A stretch of 64,000 bases of DNA, from assembly GCA_963573385.1 (NCBI GenBank), contig CAUYLG010033149.1, positions 32,880 to 96,879 on the forward strand. The letters run 5' to 3'. Position 1 is the stretch's first letter. Each line of letters starts with the position of its first letter. Made by a program: the position numbers and the translations under genes. Below, piece after piece: positions 13,630-26,325 of the stretch. The notes under the pieces were generated by a model. It searched no databases. It saw nothing but the letters and a program-made list of their open reading frames with translations, and was not told the DNA's origin. This stretch comes from Cacajao melanocephalus (Eukaryota; Chordata; Mammalia; Primates; Pitheciidae).

Positions 13630-14103
13630 TGTATTAGGGTTCTCCTAGAAGAACAAAACTAATATATATATGATATGTATATGTAATATATATACACACA
13701 TATATGTGTGTGTGTGTATATATAAAGGAGAGTTTATTAAGTATTAACTTACATGATCACAGGGTTCCACAAGAGGCTGGCTGTAAGCTGAGGAGCAAGG
13801 AGAGCCAGTCCAAGTCCCAAAACTAAAGAAATTGGAGGATGTTCGAGGGCAAGAAGCATCCAGCATGGGAGAGAGATGAAGGCTGGGAGGCTAGGCCCCT
13901 CTCTCCTTTTCACGTTTTTCTGCCTGCTTTATATTCACTGGAAGCTGATTAGATTGTGCCCACCAGATTGAGGTTGAATCTGCCTTCTCCAGCCCACTAA
14001 CTGAAATGTTTAATCTCTTTTGGGCAACATCCACACAGACACACCCAGGATCAATACTCTGTATCTCCTTAATCCAATCAAGTTGACAGTATTAACCATC
14101 ACA
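13630..14103 (-). repeat. MLT2A-like 3' LTR of the ERVL provirus
   Basis: The plus strand runs from tgtattagggttctcctaga to attaaccatcaca. It shares the ggagagccagtccaagtccc block and the TATA-like tttata (13928-13933) with the partner LTR. A TA/TG microsatellite occupies about 13655-13720. Confidence 0.9.
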
Positions 14104-14117
14104 AGCCCACCCCTTGT
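14104..14117 (-). other. polypurine tract before the 3' LTR
   Basis: The minus strand reads ACAAGGGGTGGGCT directly against the LTR start TGTGATGG. This is the normal place for the plus-strand primer of a retrovirus. Confidence 0.75.
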
Positions 14118-14437
14118 CAACTTGAACCCATACACAGCTCCTGAGATCATGCATAATCTTCAAATAAAGACAATAATTAGTCATAATTATGCCTAGCATA
14201 ATACAACTATCCTTCCTACAGCCGGAAATGCACCAATCCCCAACCCAAATACTATTAGATAAATTTAACAATACTTAAATGCTGATATGAAGTCAATAAA
14301 TCTTATGTCATATGACAGAGAAAAAGGAAATCAAATATTTTCTTAGTACAAGTGTATATATGCACAAACATGTTTTTAGCTAAAGGAGGAAATACTCATG
14401 ACAATTACAGTCCTCATTTTTGCAGCTGGTCATGTGA

Positions 14438-15065
14438 TCATAGCTGGTAATGATGACTACCTTTTTCTACTACCCATTCTGTATTCCTTTTGCCCGCAGC
14501 AAGCACGTTAGCAGGTCGTGGTTTTTTTCTTGGTGGAATGACCAAAACTTTCATTCCTGAAGGGTCTGGACCATTTGTAGCCCTGCCTGGATTGGGCTGT
14601 TGTAGTTTCCCATTGACCTTAATCACAGGACATGGTAATACTAAGACACCCTAGTGGATTTCCTGTGTTCCATGTGTATTCTTCCTTACCTCCGCTACGG
14701 AGTAGTAGACTGATTTCATCTTGATAGTCTGGGTCGATCACCCCAGCCAACACTGTAACTCCCTTCTTAGCCTGTTGATTTAAAGGTAGGAGGAGCCCAA
14801 AGTGTCCAGGTGGCAATCTTAACTTCTAGTTTAATGGAATTGTTGTTGTGTTTCCTGATGTCAGTGTTCCTCCCTCTGGAATTGAGAGCCCTAGGCCAGC
14901 AGAACGTAATGTCGTGGGAACAGGAAGCAAAACTGTTGCTAGTGGATCACTAGGGGTGATGGTGAGTGGCACCACTCCTACTTCCACCCCTTGATTCCTG
15001 GACCTGCGAATCCTGGCTATGGGAGAAACAGTACTATATATTGGATGCTGATTCAAAGCATACAC
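14438..15065 (-). pseudogene. ERVL integrase C-terminus and dUTPase remnant
   Basis: Piece 15065-14826 follows the integrase core. Piece 14816-14619 contains 'PPGHFGLLLPLNQQAKKGV' and 'LAGVIDPDYQDEI', the latter matching the conserved dUTPase motif G-V-I-D-x-D-Y-x-G-E except for Asp in place of Gly. Piece 14626-14438 is the conserved tail that follows it. dUTPase lowers dUTP to limit uracil in viral DNA. A dUTPase downstream of integrase is diagnostic for ERVL. Frame changes at about 14820 and 14622 break it. Confidence 0.9.
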
Positions 15066-15109
15066 AATCTTCTGGAGAACTTTGCCCTAGCCCTGCAAAG
15101 TATTGTCAC

Positions 15110-15640
15110 CTAGTTGGGGTTGTGTTGTGACTTCAAAAGGCCATTCCACCGTTCTATCAATCCAGCTGCTTCAGGGTGATGGAGAACATGGAAAGAACAG
15201 TGAATTCCTTGACCATGAGCCCACTGCCACGCTTCTTTGGCCATAAAATGAGTGCCTTGGTCAGAGGCAATGCTGTGTGGAATATTGTGACGGTGGATAA
15301 GGCATTCCGTGATTCCACAGATGGTAGTCTTGACAAAAGCATTACGTGCAGGATAGGCAAACCCATATCCGGAGTAAATATTCCAGTGAGGACAAACCTC
15401 TGCCCTTGCCATGATGAAAGAGGTCCAGTATCATTAACCTGCCACCAGGTAGCTGGCTGATCACCCCGAGGAATGGTGCCATATTGAGGGCTCAGTGTTG
15501 GTCTCTGATGCTGGGCACTCGGCAGTGGCCATAGCCAGGTCAGCCTTGGTGAGTGGAAGTCCATGTTGCTGAGCCCATGCGTAACCTCCATCCCTGCCAC
15601 CATGGCCACCTTGTTCATGGGCCCATTGGGTGATGGTGAC
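15110..15640 (-). pseudogene. ERVL integrase remnant
   Basis: Two overlapping frames, 15618-15157 and 15412-15110, share one integrase by a frameshift. The first carries 'TIPRGDQPATWWQV', leading into the catalytic core. At the position of the first catalytic Asp the text reads VND, so that Asp appears replaced by Asn. The second carries 'SDQGTHF' and 'HPEAAGLIERW'; the Asp and Glu of these are separated by 35 residues, as in the DD35E core. The frameshift and lost Asp make it inactive. Confidence 0.9.
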
Positions 15641-15702
15641 GGGTGGCTGGGGAAGGAAGCTGAGTGGTGTCCACAGATCGTGTCATCCTATCCACTTGAT
15701 TA

Positions 15703-16023
15703 TCAAAATCCTCCTCTGCTAAGTATGTCTATGCCAATTGTGCATTCTGGCACTGGGAAAATGATCACAGGATGAGTTTGGAGACCCACTGGACCCACTA
15801 TAAGTTGGACCTGAGCTAAAACTCCATTAATTACCTGACCTCCATAAGCCCCTAGTTTAACTGGAGGATGATGATGACATTTTGGGTCCCCTGGAATCAG
15901 TACCAGCTCAGAGCCAGCGTCCAGTGGTCCCTGAAATGTCAGGTCATTTCCCTTTCCCAGTGCACAGTTAACCCTGGGAAAAGGCTGGTGGTCTCCTTGG
16001 GGAAGAATGAGAGAGCAATTCAC
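15703..16023 (-). pseudogene. ERVL aspartic protease remnant
   Basis: A 106-residue open piece contains 'LDAGSELVLIPGD', which matches the retroviral protease active-site region. The catalytic triplet is DAG instead of the usual D-T/S-G. A 'GIDILS' segment near its end fits the protease C-terminal/pol boundary. The frame closes soon after, and integrase-type sequence begins within ~100 bp, showing that the intervening reverse transcriptase is deleted. Confidence 0.75.
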
Positions 16024-16388
16024 TGCATAAATTTTTGGTAATATAGTTGGGGTCCTTCCTCAAGGAGACCCAGCTTCCCCTTTATCCAAGGGGTTCTGGG
16101 TCTGTAAAGTGGCTCAAGTCTGGAAATTGAGAAACTGTGATTCTGTGTTTTTGTAATTCAAATTAGTCTTTTGTCCATTCAACCTAGAAGTTTTCTTTTT
16201 TATACAATTTAAGTAGGAATGCAGTAGGCTTCCTATCAATTTCTAGGAACCCCATGATTAATTAGCCAATGCCAGAGCTCTATGCAAGTCAGACTATTCT
16301 GATTGCCACTTTGCCTCTGCTGTCCATTATGGTAGCTATGCCCACCTTGCTTTTGATGGTTGATTGCTGCCACTTGGCCCCTGCCATC

Positions 16389-17118
16389 TCAGGATCCAAT
16401 TATTCCCATTGTATTTAAATTTTGTAGTTGGGGGACTGTGGTTCTCACCATTAAATCTGACATACAGAGAAGAGCAATTACGGGGCTCTTCAGAGATGCA
16501 GGTGCTGCCCTCACAAGTCTATTTTGCAAGGCATTGGTCAAGGGTACCTCTTCTGGACCCTCCCAGCTGGGATGAGTAGGTTTGAAGTGACTAATCCACT
16601 CCGTCGTTCCAGTCTCCCTAAGTCTTTGGATCCCTTCCTCTACATTAAACCAAGGGAGATGAGGCATTTTCAGCTTGCTCCCAGTGGGCCGCCTTTAAGA
16701 GCTTGTGTCTGTTTTTCCACAGTTTAGGCTCTTTCTCTACAGGAGATAAGACTCTCACTCGGGGCAATCCTGGCAGGTTGGAGGCTCAGTATCTGCTTCT
16801 GAAGCCATGAGACAGAATCCTCGAGTTCATTATTTTCTTTGATCAGTTTGTCCATTGAGCTTAGGAGCAACCAACCAGCTTCATTAGGTTCCTTGGTTCT
16901 CCAGATAGGTCAAATGTGTTATGTGTAGAGTCACTAAACTCCTTGCCTCTCATGAGTGGTGAATCAGTGTCAAATGCATTTATTTTGCGTAACTCTCTAA
17001 ACAATTTCTGCCAAGGACTATTGGTGTTTTCTATACTGTTAGAGTCCTTAGCATTTTGGGGTCTAATCATATTAAGCAGCCAACTCCAGAAACCCCAAAA
17101 CCAATGAAAGAACTCCAT
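16389..17118 (-). pseudogene. ERVL gag remnant
   Basis: Two open pieces, 17118-16861 and 16667-16389, both read on the minus strand and lie where gag belongs, right after the leader. The first begins with a Trp/Phe-rich start typical of ERVL gag leader sequence. The second contains a 'GPEEVPLTNALQNRLVR' stretch of capsid-like character. They are in different frames with stops between them, so no full Gag can be made. Assignment rests on position and recollection of the family. Confidence 0.7.
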
Positions 17119-17142
17119 CCTTAATATTCTGTTCCTCTAGAA

Positions 17143-17157
17143 CCACTCCTGGTACCA
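17143..17157 (-). other. primer binding site for tRNA-Leu
   Basis: On the minus strand, five bases after the LTR end, the sequence TGGTACCAGGAGTGG matches the complement of the 3' end of tRNA-Leu(UAA) including CCA. This is the primer use that gives the HERV-L group its name. The match stops after 15 bases. Confidence 0.85.
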
Positions 17158-17162
17158 AAATA

Positions 17163-17839
17163 TGTATTAGGGTTCTCTTAGAGGGATAGAGTTAATAAGA
17201 TATATATATCATTCATATTTATGATATGTATATCTTATATGATATATATATATAAACTCCCCAATATATGCAATAAAAAACTCCCTGATGTATCTATATA
17301 TATCTTATATATTAAGATATCTATTTATATGATTAATATATATTTATAAGATATATATGTCATGTATAAGATATATAGATATATCAGAGTTTTATATATA
17401 TGTCTTATATATATGATATATATCTTGGGGAGTTTATTAATTATTAACTTACACAATCACAGAGTCCCACAATAGGCTATCTGTAAGCTGAGGAGCAAGG
17501 AGAGCCAGTCCAAGTCCCAAAACTGAAGAACTTGGAGTCTGATGTTTGAGGGCAGGAAGCATCCAGCATGGGGAAAGATGTAGGCTGAGAGGGTTGTCTC
17601 CTCTCCTTTTCACGTTTTTCTGCCTGCTTTATATTCACTGGAAGCTGATTAGATTGTGTTACCAGATTACACTGAAGGCAGAAGTTGGATCTGCCTTCCC
17701 CCGCCCTCTGGGGGAACACAAATGTGTGTGTTGCCCAAATGTTTAATCTCTTTTGGGCAACGCACACACAGACACACCCAGGACCAATACTCTGTACCCC
17801 TCAATCCAATCAAGTTGACACTCAGTATTAACTATCACC
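17163..17839 (-). repeat. MLT2A-like 5' LTR of the ERVL provirus
   Basis: The plus strand starts tgtattagggttctcttaga and ends ctatcacc, the reverse complement of an LTR opening in a diverged TGTGATGG and ending in CCTAATACA. A TATA-like box (tttata on the plus strand, 17628-17633) lies upstream of the conserved ggagagccagtccaagtccc block near 17500. A poly(A) signal complement (tttatt, 17433-17438) is present. The LTR is ~200 bp longer than its partner because of an expanded AT-rich tract at 17195-17425. Confidence 0.9.
17195..17425. repeat. expanded AT-rich tract inside the LTR
   Basis: The tract is dominated by TATA, GATA and TCTTATA units. Two islands of LTR-end sequence sit in it in reversed orientation: ataaactccccaatatat (17252-17269) and aataaaaaactccctgat (17272-17289). 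These mirror the native cttggggagtttattaa at 17424-17440. Confidence 0.85.
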
Positions 17840-17844
17840 ATAAG

Positions 17845-20185
17845 CTCCTTGGGACCAAAAAGCCTGTTTGACTTTTCTTTGCATCCGTTCGTCCAGTGTC
17901 CCAGCATATAGCTGCCAATAGGTGTTCAGTAAGCATTGGTTGAATCAATATCAGTTTCTCTTACGGAGGAATATCTTTCTGGAGTAGTCAAGACAAAAGA
18001 ATAATCCAGAATTTGGAAACATTAAGTCTGTAATAAGAGTTCCAATCATTCATGAACCACAGTACTTCACACTGTAAAGAAAGCAAAAATGCTTATCAGT
18101 AGGCAGTTAAAATGATCATTAAACCTATTGAGTTACATTAAATAACAACTAGGAATATCTGCTTGAGATGTTACAAACCACAAAGCCTGCCAAGTACTTC
18201 ACCGCTGCCTCTCCGAGACCTGGAAGAGGCCATTTATTTTCTAACACATACACATATTCCAAAAAGTGAGGGGTTCGTTATTACCCCGATTATCAAGGCA
18301 GCAGGTAAAGCAAGCAATCTCCCCTCTCTCCCCATCCTCCTATCCCTCCCATCAAGAAGAAAGGCAGAGCAATGCTCATTAGAACTCTACCACCATTCTG
18401 TAAGATAGGTCCCAATTTTATGATTGAAGAAATTTAAAACTTCAGAGGAAGAAATAAACCTGCATACATCCACAAAGCGAAGTAGCAGCATCAAAAGTAA
18501 AATCCAGGCCTCCTGACACCAAAGGGTGTTGTTCTTCACCACTTCCCTCTGGTGATCTTGAGTGTGTGTATTTGATAGCTGGGAGATTCTGGCTGGCTGA
18601 AATACCCCAGTTAGAACTTTTGGTTATCCTTATTTGGCTACCTTTTATATAGAAAATTTGTCTTTTCCTTTTTCTTAGGTGCTTAGTAACATAGAGTGGT
18701 TCAAACAACCACAATTTTTATGTGTGGTAACTTCAAAAAAAGTGTAAATATTTGGATATGAACAAAATAGATGCTCATTTAATAATAGCTCAGGCTATTC
18801 AAATGAATTGTCTTAGAGGCTAGCTGTCTTGGCATTTCACAGTAATTTGGTTAAACCATCAGAGAAAGCCACCTTTAAATCTGTCCATGGTGGAGTTCAC
18901 TCATTCACTAGTATCTGCTTGACCCAAGAGCCTATTTTCTTGCACATGTGGAAGCATGCATTCTACAAAGCCAGCTGAGGTGAGGTCCCCTGCACAAATG
19001 AGGGCTGGTGGTGGCAGCAGCGCTCCCTTGGAAATACCCCAGGCACCTGTGTTGCTCTCGTGAAGACCTGGCTAGCCCGGAGCCCAGACAGAGAACTGCT
19101 ATTATTTGCTCTTAAAGGAGCACAGGAGGCATTTTAAAATCGTACTAATTGTGTTTCTGAACCTTGGTTTTTTCATCTGTGAAAGAATAATTTAAAAAAT
19201 TCCCCTTGAGTATGTGTAACTGTGAGGAGAATGCAGGACCCTATGTGAAGTACAGGGCATAGAAAGCATAGACACTGAAGAAGATGGGACTCTCACAGCA
19301 CAGTGCCTGTTTTCTAATAATTTTTATCATGAGTCTGTTGAGAATAAGTATTTCAGGATAATGGTTCCTTTGTATTTTCTGTTCCTGAGGACTTGCTGTG
19401 TTAGTCTAGCATTCGAGGGGCCCCCAAGTCTCTGAGAATCCTGCTCCACAGTTCTCACATTGGAATTTGAGGAGTCCATTAGAAAGCAAGTGGCCCAGAC
19501 GTCTAAGTGGGAGAAGGCGGCATGGGCAAGACCTTTGTGATAACCAAAGATGCCTCAGTTTCCTGGAGGTTAAAGACCATTAATCACCAGCAGGAAGAGA
19601 AGTGAAAAAGAGACTGCTGCTGCATTGATAGGGCTTATGCCAGACACCCAGAGCAAGCCCACATTTTATTTTTTCTCTGCATCCTTGGGGTTTCTTACAG
19701 TGCTTGGCACATAGTAGGAGTCTGGTACATGTTTGCTGATTTATTGAGTTGCAGAGTGACAGCTGTGGGTGGGGGAGGAAGGATCGGCTAGTATTGGTAG
19801 GAATTCATGAACTAGTGTGGGTGCATGGATTGGTATGAGTGTGGATGCAAGGTGCACGTGGTTACAGCACTCATTCTTCTTGCTTGATTTTGCCTGGCAA
19901 GATCCACTTCATATTCATGATGTAGTGAGACTGTCATCCTAGCTTCTAGTTTTACATTAATGTTTGTCTGCTCCATTGGGTGTTGGTCTGTTTGGCTTTT
20001 TTGTTTTATGATTTATGTTTAGAATTTTATCTCCACCTCCAGCACAAGGCCAATACATAAATGCTTGATGAAAATTGACTGCTAAAACAAAAACTTGCTC
20101 AGCCTGCAAAATTATGGGTCTGTCATATGGCTGTGGACTGATCTTACAAAATAACAATTGGCATCTGTTAAGCTTTTCATAAGTC
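17845..20185 (+). other. RGS6: RGS6 intron 1, no gene
   Basis: Mostly unique sequence. Text around 18390-18560 resembles a degraded MIR in antisense. The piece at about 19690-19745 (gtgcttggcacatagtagga followed by ttgctgatttattgag) is a MIR 3' end in sense. Confidence 0.5.
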
Positions 20186-20189
20186 AAAG

Positions 20190-20345
20190 TCCTTTAAGAG
20201 ATGTTAGGTGCTATTCCCATTTTATAGATGAGGAAACGGAGTGGAAACAAGGTTCAGCCACTTGCCCTAAGTCAGATGGTCATCGAGGAACCCAGATTTA
20301 AACTCTTAACTGACCCCAAAGTCCTGAACCTCTTTCATTATATCA
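20190..20345 (-). repeat. MIR element, antisense
   Basis: The reversed MIR core is seen as cattttatagatgaggaaac, then cacttgccctaagtcag and a diverged 'cccagatttaaactctt'. Confidence 0.7.
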
Positions 20346-20652
20346 CAAGGTGGGGAATAAACAGAGACCCTACCCTTGAGATCATTTCAGTTGTATTGGA
20401 GAGATGATAGGAATAAATAGAAAATTAGCAAGAAAAGATGTTAAATGATAGTTTAGGAAAAAATGCAGGGGATTTTGTAAGTCAGATTTGGTAGCAAATA
20501 GATGATGAAGACAGTAAGTACATTATAGTTTACTTCAGAGACAGCATTCTGTCATCAGATCTGGAAGAGACAGGCTTTGGGAAATAGGAAGAAATTTGAT
20601 AGGTGCAAAGAGGGATAACGGCAAAGTTTTCAGATGAGCGGTGTTGATAACA

Positions 20653-20955
20653 CAGTCATGTGTCACTTAATGACCACGAAACATTTGGAGAAATGCATCA
20701 TTAGGTGATTTTGATCTAGAGTGTACTTACACAACCTAGATGGTATAGCCTAGTGTACGCCTAAGCTATGTGGTATAGCGCTCCTAGGCTACAAACCGTG
20801 CATCATGTTACTGTATGAATACCGTAGGCAATTGTAGCACAGTGGTATTTTGTACTTAAATATATCTAAACACGGAAAAGTAACAATATGGTATTACAGT
20901 CTCATGGGACCTCTTTCATATATGTGGTCCACCACTGACTCGTGGTGCATGACCG
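20653..20955 (-). mobile_element. MER2 (Tigger-type) DNA transposon
   Basis: The unit opens cagtcatgtgtcacttaatg and closes in cgtggtgcatgaccg, with the internal MER2 phrases ggtatagcctagtgtacgcc and ctcctaggctacaaaccgtg. It is nearly complete (~300 bp against ~345 bp) and non-coding. Confidence 0.85.
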
Positions 20956-21744
20956 TAATTGGTTATTAAAACAATTGTTTGATTTCAGAGTAAGGACTAA
21001 TATAAAGTCTTGATAGTTAAAGCTATCTCAGAACACTCTAGCTAAAGGAATAAGTCCTGCCCCTTCTTATCGTTCTTCATTGTCTTAGCTACCCTATTTT
21101 TGATCATAGCTTTATTACCACAACATTGCATTATATGTATTTACATATTTCTGTCTCCGTCTGCTAGAATATACATTCCATAAATGCAGGGACTCTTATT
21201 TCCTGTTGTAGCTTCAGCCTCTATCACAGATTGTGATTCATACTAATTGTTTAAGAACTATTTGTGAAATGAAGGAAGGAAGGAAAAAGCATTTTAAAAA
21301 TGAGTTGCAAACTCAAACACTCAATAGACCAGTTAGGTAAAGGAAATAAGTAAGGTTTCTTTCACAATGGTAGCTTAAGTTGTAATTTTTACAAATCAGA
21401 AACATGCTTTGTTTGCACATTACATATATAGAAAGTTTTCGTTCCCAGAAAGAAATACATTTATATCTATTTTTCTTGAAATATGGGGTCCTCTGACTCA
21501 TTGTCAAGAGAGACCTGGGTACCAAATAGCATTTCCTTTTGTCTGAAAGCAAAACAGCCATCCATGTGTGATGATGAATGGCACCTGACCCTGGACCTCA
21601 GGGTCAGGACTGCATTAGGGCCAGGTGGAGACTGTGTTGAAGCGAGAAGTATGTGCTGCTCAGAAAGCCCTGTTGTTGCTGAAATGTAATTCATTTAAAA
21701 ATCATTAACAACTAATTTCGACTAGAAAAATACCATGTATATCA

Positions 21745-23670
<1,926 letters not shown>

Positions 23671-23672
23671 AG

Positions 23673-23890
23673 TCTTTTTTTTTTCTTCCTTGAGACAAGG
23701 TCTCACTCTGTTGCCCAGGCTGGATTGCAGTGGTGTAGTCTTGGCTTACTGCAGCCTTGAGCTCCCGGGCTCAAGTGATCCTCCCACCTCAGCCTCCTGA
23801 GTAGCTGGGACTACAGGCATATGCCACTGATCTGAGCTGATTTTGTATTTTCTGTAGAGACAGGGTTTCATCACATTGCCTAGGCTGGTG
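23673..23890 (-). repeat. AluJ-like element, antisense, truncated
   Basis: The text gagacaaggtctcactctgt through gtagctgggactacaggcat is antisense Alu. It ends after 'cattgcctaggctggtg', so part of the left monomer is missing. Confidence 0.85.
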
Positions 23891-24674
23891 CAAGATTCTT
23901 ATGTTTTCTAATTATTCTTAACAGGAATGACCAATTGACTATCAAAAATGTATTTGGAAATATAAGTTGAACTTTGCTTATTGGGAATTCTTGGTTGGGG
24001 GAGTTTTCTGTAGTTGAGATTACCACGTTGTTGGGTATATGAAGATGAATAGCGACGGATAAACCTAGATGTGCAAGAGGGGGCCAGAGTGCGAAGGAAC
24101 TTGACCACCACATAATAGTGATGATAGTGATGGGGATTCAGTCTTCTCTCTGATGCAGACTAAACAAACAAATACCAATACCCCAACTGAATGGAAGCAA
24201 AATCCAAGTATCTCCAGCAAAAATAAGTTTATCTGGCCACATAATCTGAGAATTCAGGCTTAGCTGGATCCAGGGACTTAAATGACATTGTCAGCTCTCT
24301 TGACACCTTGTCTTCCTCCTCCTATGACATGAGAGAAAAAGAAGATGGTCACTAATATTTCTACCCTCACATCTTTTCAACACAGTCACCTCACAGGGGA
24401 GGAATCTTCTTTCTTCCAGCATCTTTGTCTCAGTCTCAAGGAAGGACTTTGTCCTGATTAGTCACATGTCTACGTTGGTTTAATCGGTGTGTCCGATGAC
24501 AAGGCATACTCTGGCCAGGACAGTCCACAGTGGTAACAGACACAACCTCTGGCTCCTTCACCATCCCTGCAGTTATAACCCTGCCATGATGCCACTTTTT
24601 GGATCACTGTATGTGAGAGGGCTGCAATGCACCTTGAGAACCCGACATGCATCCTTCCTCCAGCTCTGCATTTA
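23891..24674 (+). other. RGS6: RGS6 intron 1, no gene
   Basis: No recognised repeat or exon. Open frames here are short and carry no domain. Confidence 0.4.
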
Positions 24675-24902
24675 TTTGCACTATTCTTTTTCAAACATGC
24701 AATTCTACTGAAGTATAACATATTAACAGAAAAGTATACAAATCATTCTTTAGTATATTTTCAAACAGTAAACACATCCATGTTATCTCTCTCAGATCAA
24801 GAAAGAGAATATTACTTTTCTTCCAGAAACCACCTCATGGGCCCTCCCAGTAAGTATATATTTCTTTTTTTTCCATTGGTAAGCACTAAGCTGATTCATA
24901 TT

Positions 24903-25068
24903 CTCTGTCTCTCTCTCTCCTCTCTCTCTCCTCTCTCTCTCTCTGTCTCTCTGTGTCTGTCTGTCTCTCTCTCTGTCTCTCTCTTTCTGTCTCACTACGT
25001 TGCCCAGGATGGCCACAATCTCCTAGGCTCAAGCAATCCTCCCACTTCAGCCTCCCAAGTAGCTACCA
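24903..25068 (-). repeat. (TC)n tract plus antisense Alu fragment
   Basis: About 85 bp of CT/CTGT repeats (24905-24990) leads straight into cactacgttgcccaggatgg and cctcccacttcagcctccca, an antisense Alu piece of ~80 bp. The TC tract probably grew from the Alu's own tail or start. Confidence 0.75.
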
Positions 25069-25978
25069 CTAACCTGATTTCTAACACTGTAGATTTCTCT
25101 TTTTTGAAATAAATGAAATATATATGAAATTATACATAAATGCCTGTACTATTTCTTTCTGGATCCTCATGTACAACATTGTTTGTGAAATTCATCTATG
25201 TTGCAATGTGCAGCAGTAGACTATTTTTACTGCTGTACAGAATTCTTTGTGATATTCCACAAACAATTCATCTACTGTTGAGGGACATTTGAGACATTTC
25301 TACATTAGATATTTTATGAGTATTGCTACTATGAATACTTCTGTATGTGTTTTGTGGCACATATATGAATGCATTTCTGTTTGGTATACGCACCGAAGAC
25401 TGGATTGCTGGGTCATGGGGCGTGTATATGTTCAGCTTTATTAGATCCTTACAAAGGGTTTTCTTAAGTGGCTGCACCAATTTATACTCCTATCATCAGT
25501 TCATGAGTGTTTTAGTTTCTCTATATCATTGGCAAGGCTTGAGATTGTTAAATGTTTGAATTTTAGCCATTCTGGTGGATGCGTGTCTTATTATGGCTTT
25601 AATTTGCATTTTTCTGGTGACTAATGATGTGCCTTTTTAATGTTTTTTGCCACTTTTATTTGTCTTTTGCAGTGCCTGTTCAAGCTTATTGCCTATTTTA
25701 AAATTAGATTTTTAATCTTTTTCTTACTGAGTTGTAGAAGTCTTTTAAAAACAAATTTTTAATACAAATACTTTTACTTTTCATATGTATTTAAAGTATG
25801 TTTTCCCAACTCTTGTGGTTTGCCTTTTACTCTCTTTTGATGAATTGGAGATCTCACTTAAAATATAATCCAATTTATCAGTCTCTTCCTTTATGGTTAT
25901 TGCTTCCTGTGCCTGCTTAAGAAATTGTTGCCTACCCTAAGGTTATGAAGTTACTCTGTTTTAATTTATAGAAGGTCC

Positions 25979-25999
25979 TTTTTTTTTTTTTTTTTTTTT
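25979..25999. repeat. poly(T) run
   Basis: About 21 consecutive T inside the old L1 sequence. Confidence 0.9.
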
Positions 26000-26325
26000 G
26001 CCTTTTATCTTTAGGTTGAAAAATCTACCTGCAGTTGATCATTGTTTATAGTGTGAGAAAGGTATCCATGTTTATTTTGTTTTCCTTATGGATATCCAAT
26101 AAACTCAGTACCACTTACTGAAAAATCTCTTCATTTGTACTGCTCTGAAATGTCACCTTTGTTATCAATCACATATGCGGTCTGCCTCTCTGTTTTCTAG
26201 TCCATTCCATTTTTCTATTTCCTTAATATAATATTGAAACCACACTGTCTTAATTACTTGAACTTTATAAGAAGTCTTGATATTCAGTAGTGCGTACCCT
26301 CTAGTACTTATTTAAGAATAACTTC

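Larger units (their letters stand above)
13630..17839 (-). mobile_element. ERVL (HERV-L type) provirus, internally deleted
   Basis: This old endogenous retrovirus copy lies on the minus strand with two MLT2-type LTRs. Reading 5' to 3' on that strand it has LTR, tRNA-Leu primer site, gag remnant, protease remnant, integrase remnant, dUTPase remnant, purine tract and LTR. A dUTPase after integrase and the lack of an envelope gene are hallmarks of the ERVL group. The reverse transcriptase and RNase H region is missing between protease and integrase. Every gene is broken by stops or frameshifts, so the copy is inert. Its flanks carry taag at 13626-13629 and 17841-17844, consistent with a 5-bp duplication (gtaag/ataag) with one change. 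It is ~4.2 kb, clearly shorter than a complete member. Confidence 0.92.

Noticed and set aside
15176..15460. Plus-strand open frames opposite the retroviral integrase
   Set aside because: They are antisense shadows of the minus-strand pol remnant and have no domain of their own.
24905..24990. Regular CT/CTGT repeats considered as an array or regulatory element
   Set aside because: It is a simple dinucleotide microsatellite next to an Alu fragment. It has no spacer-repeat structure and there is no CRISPR in a primate genome.
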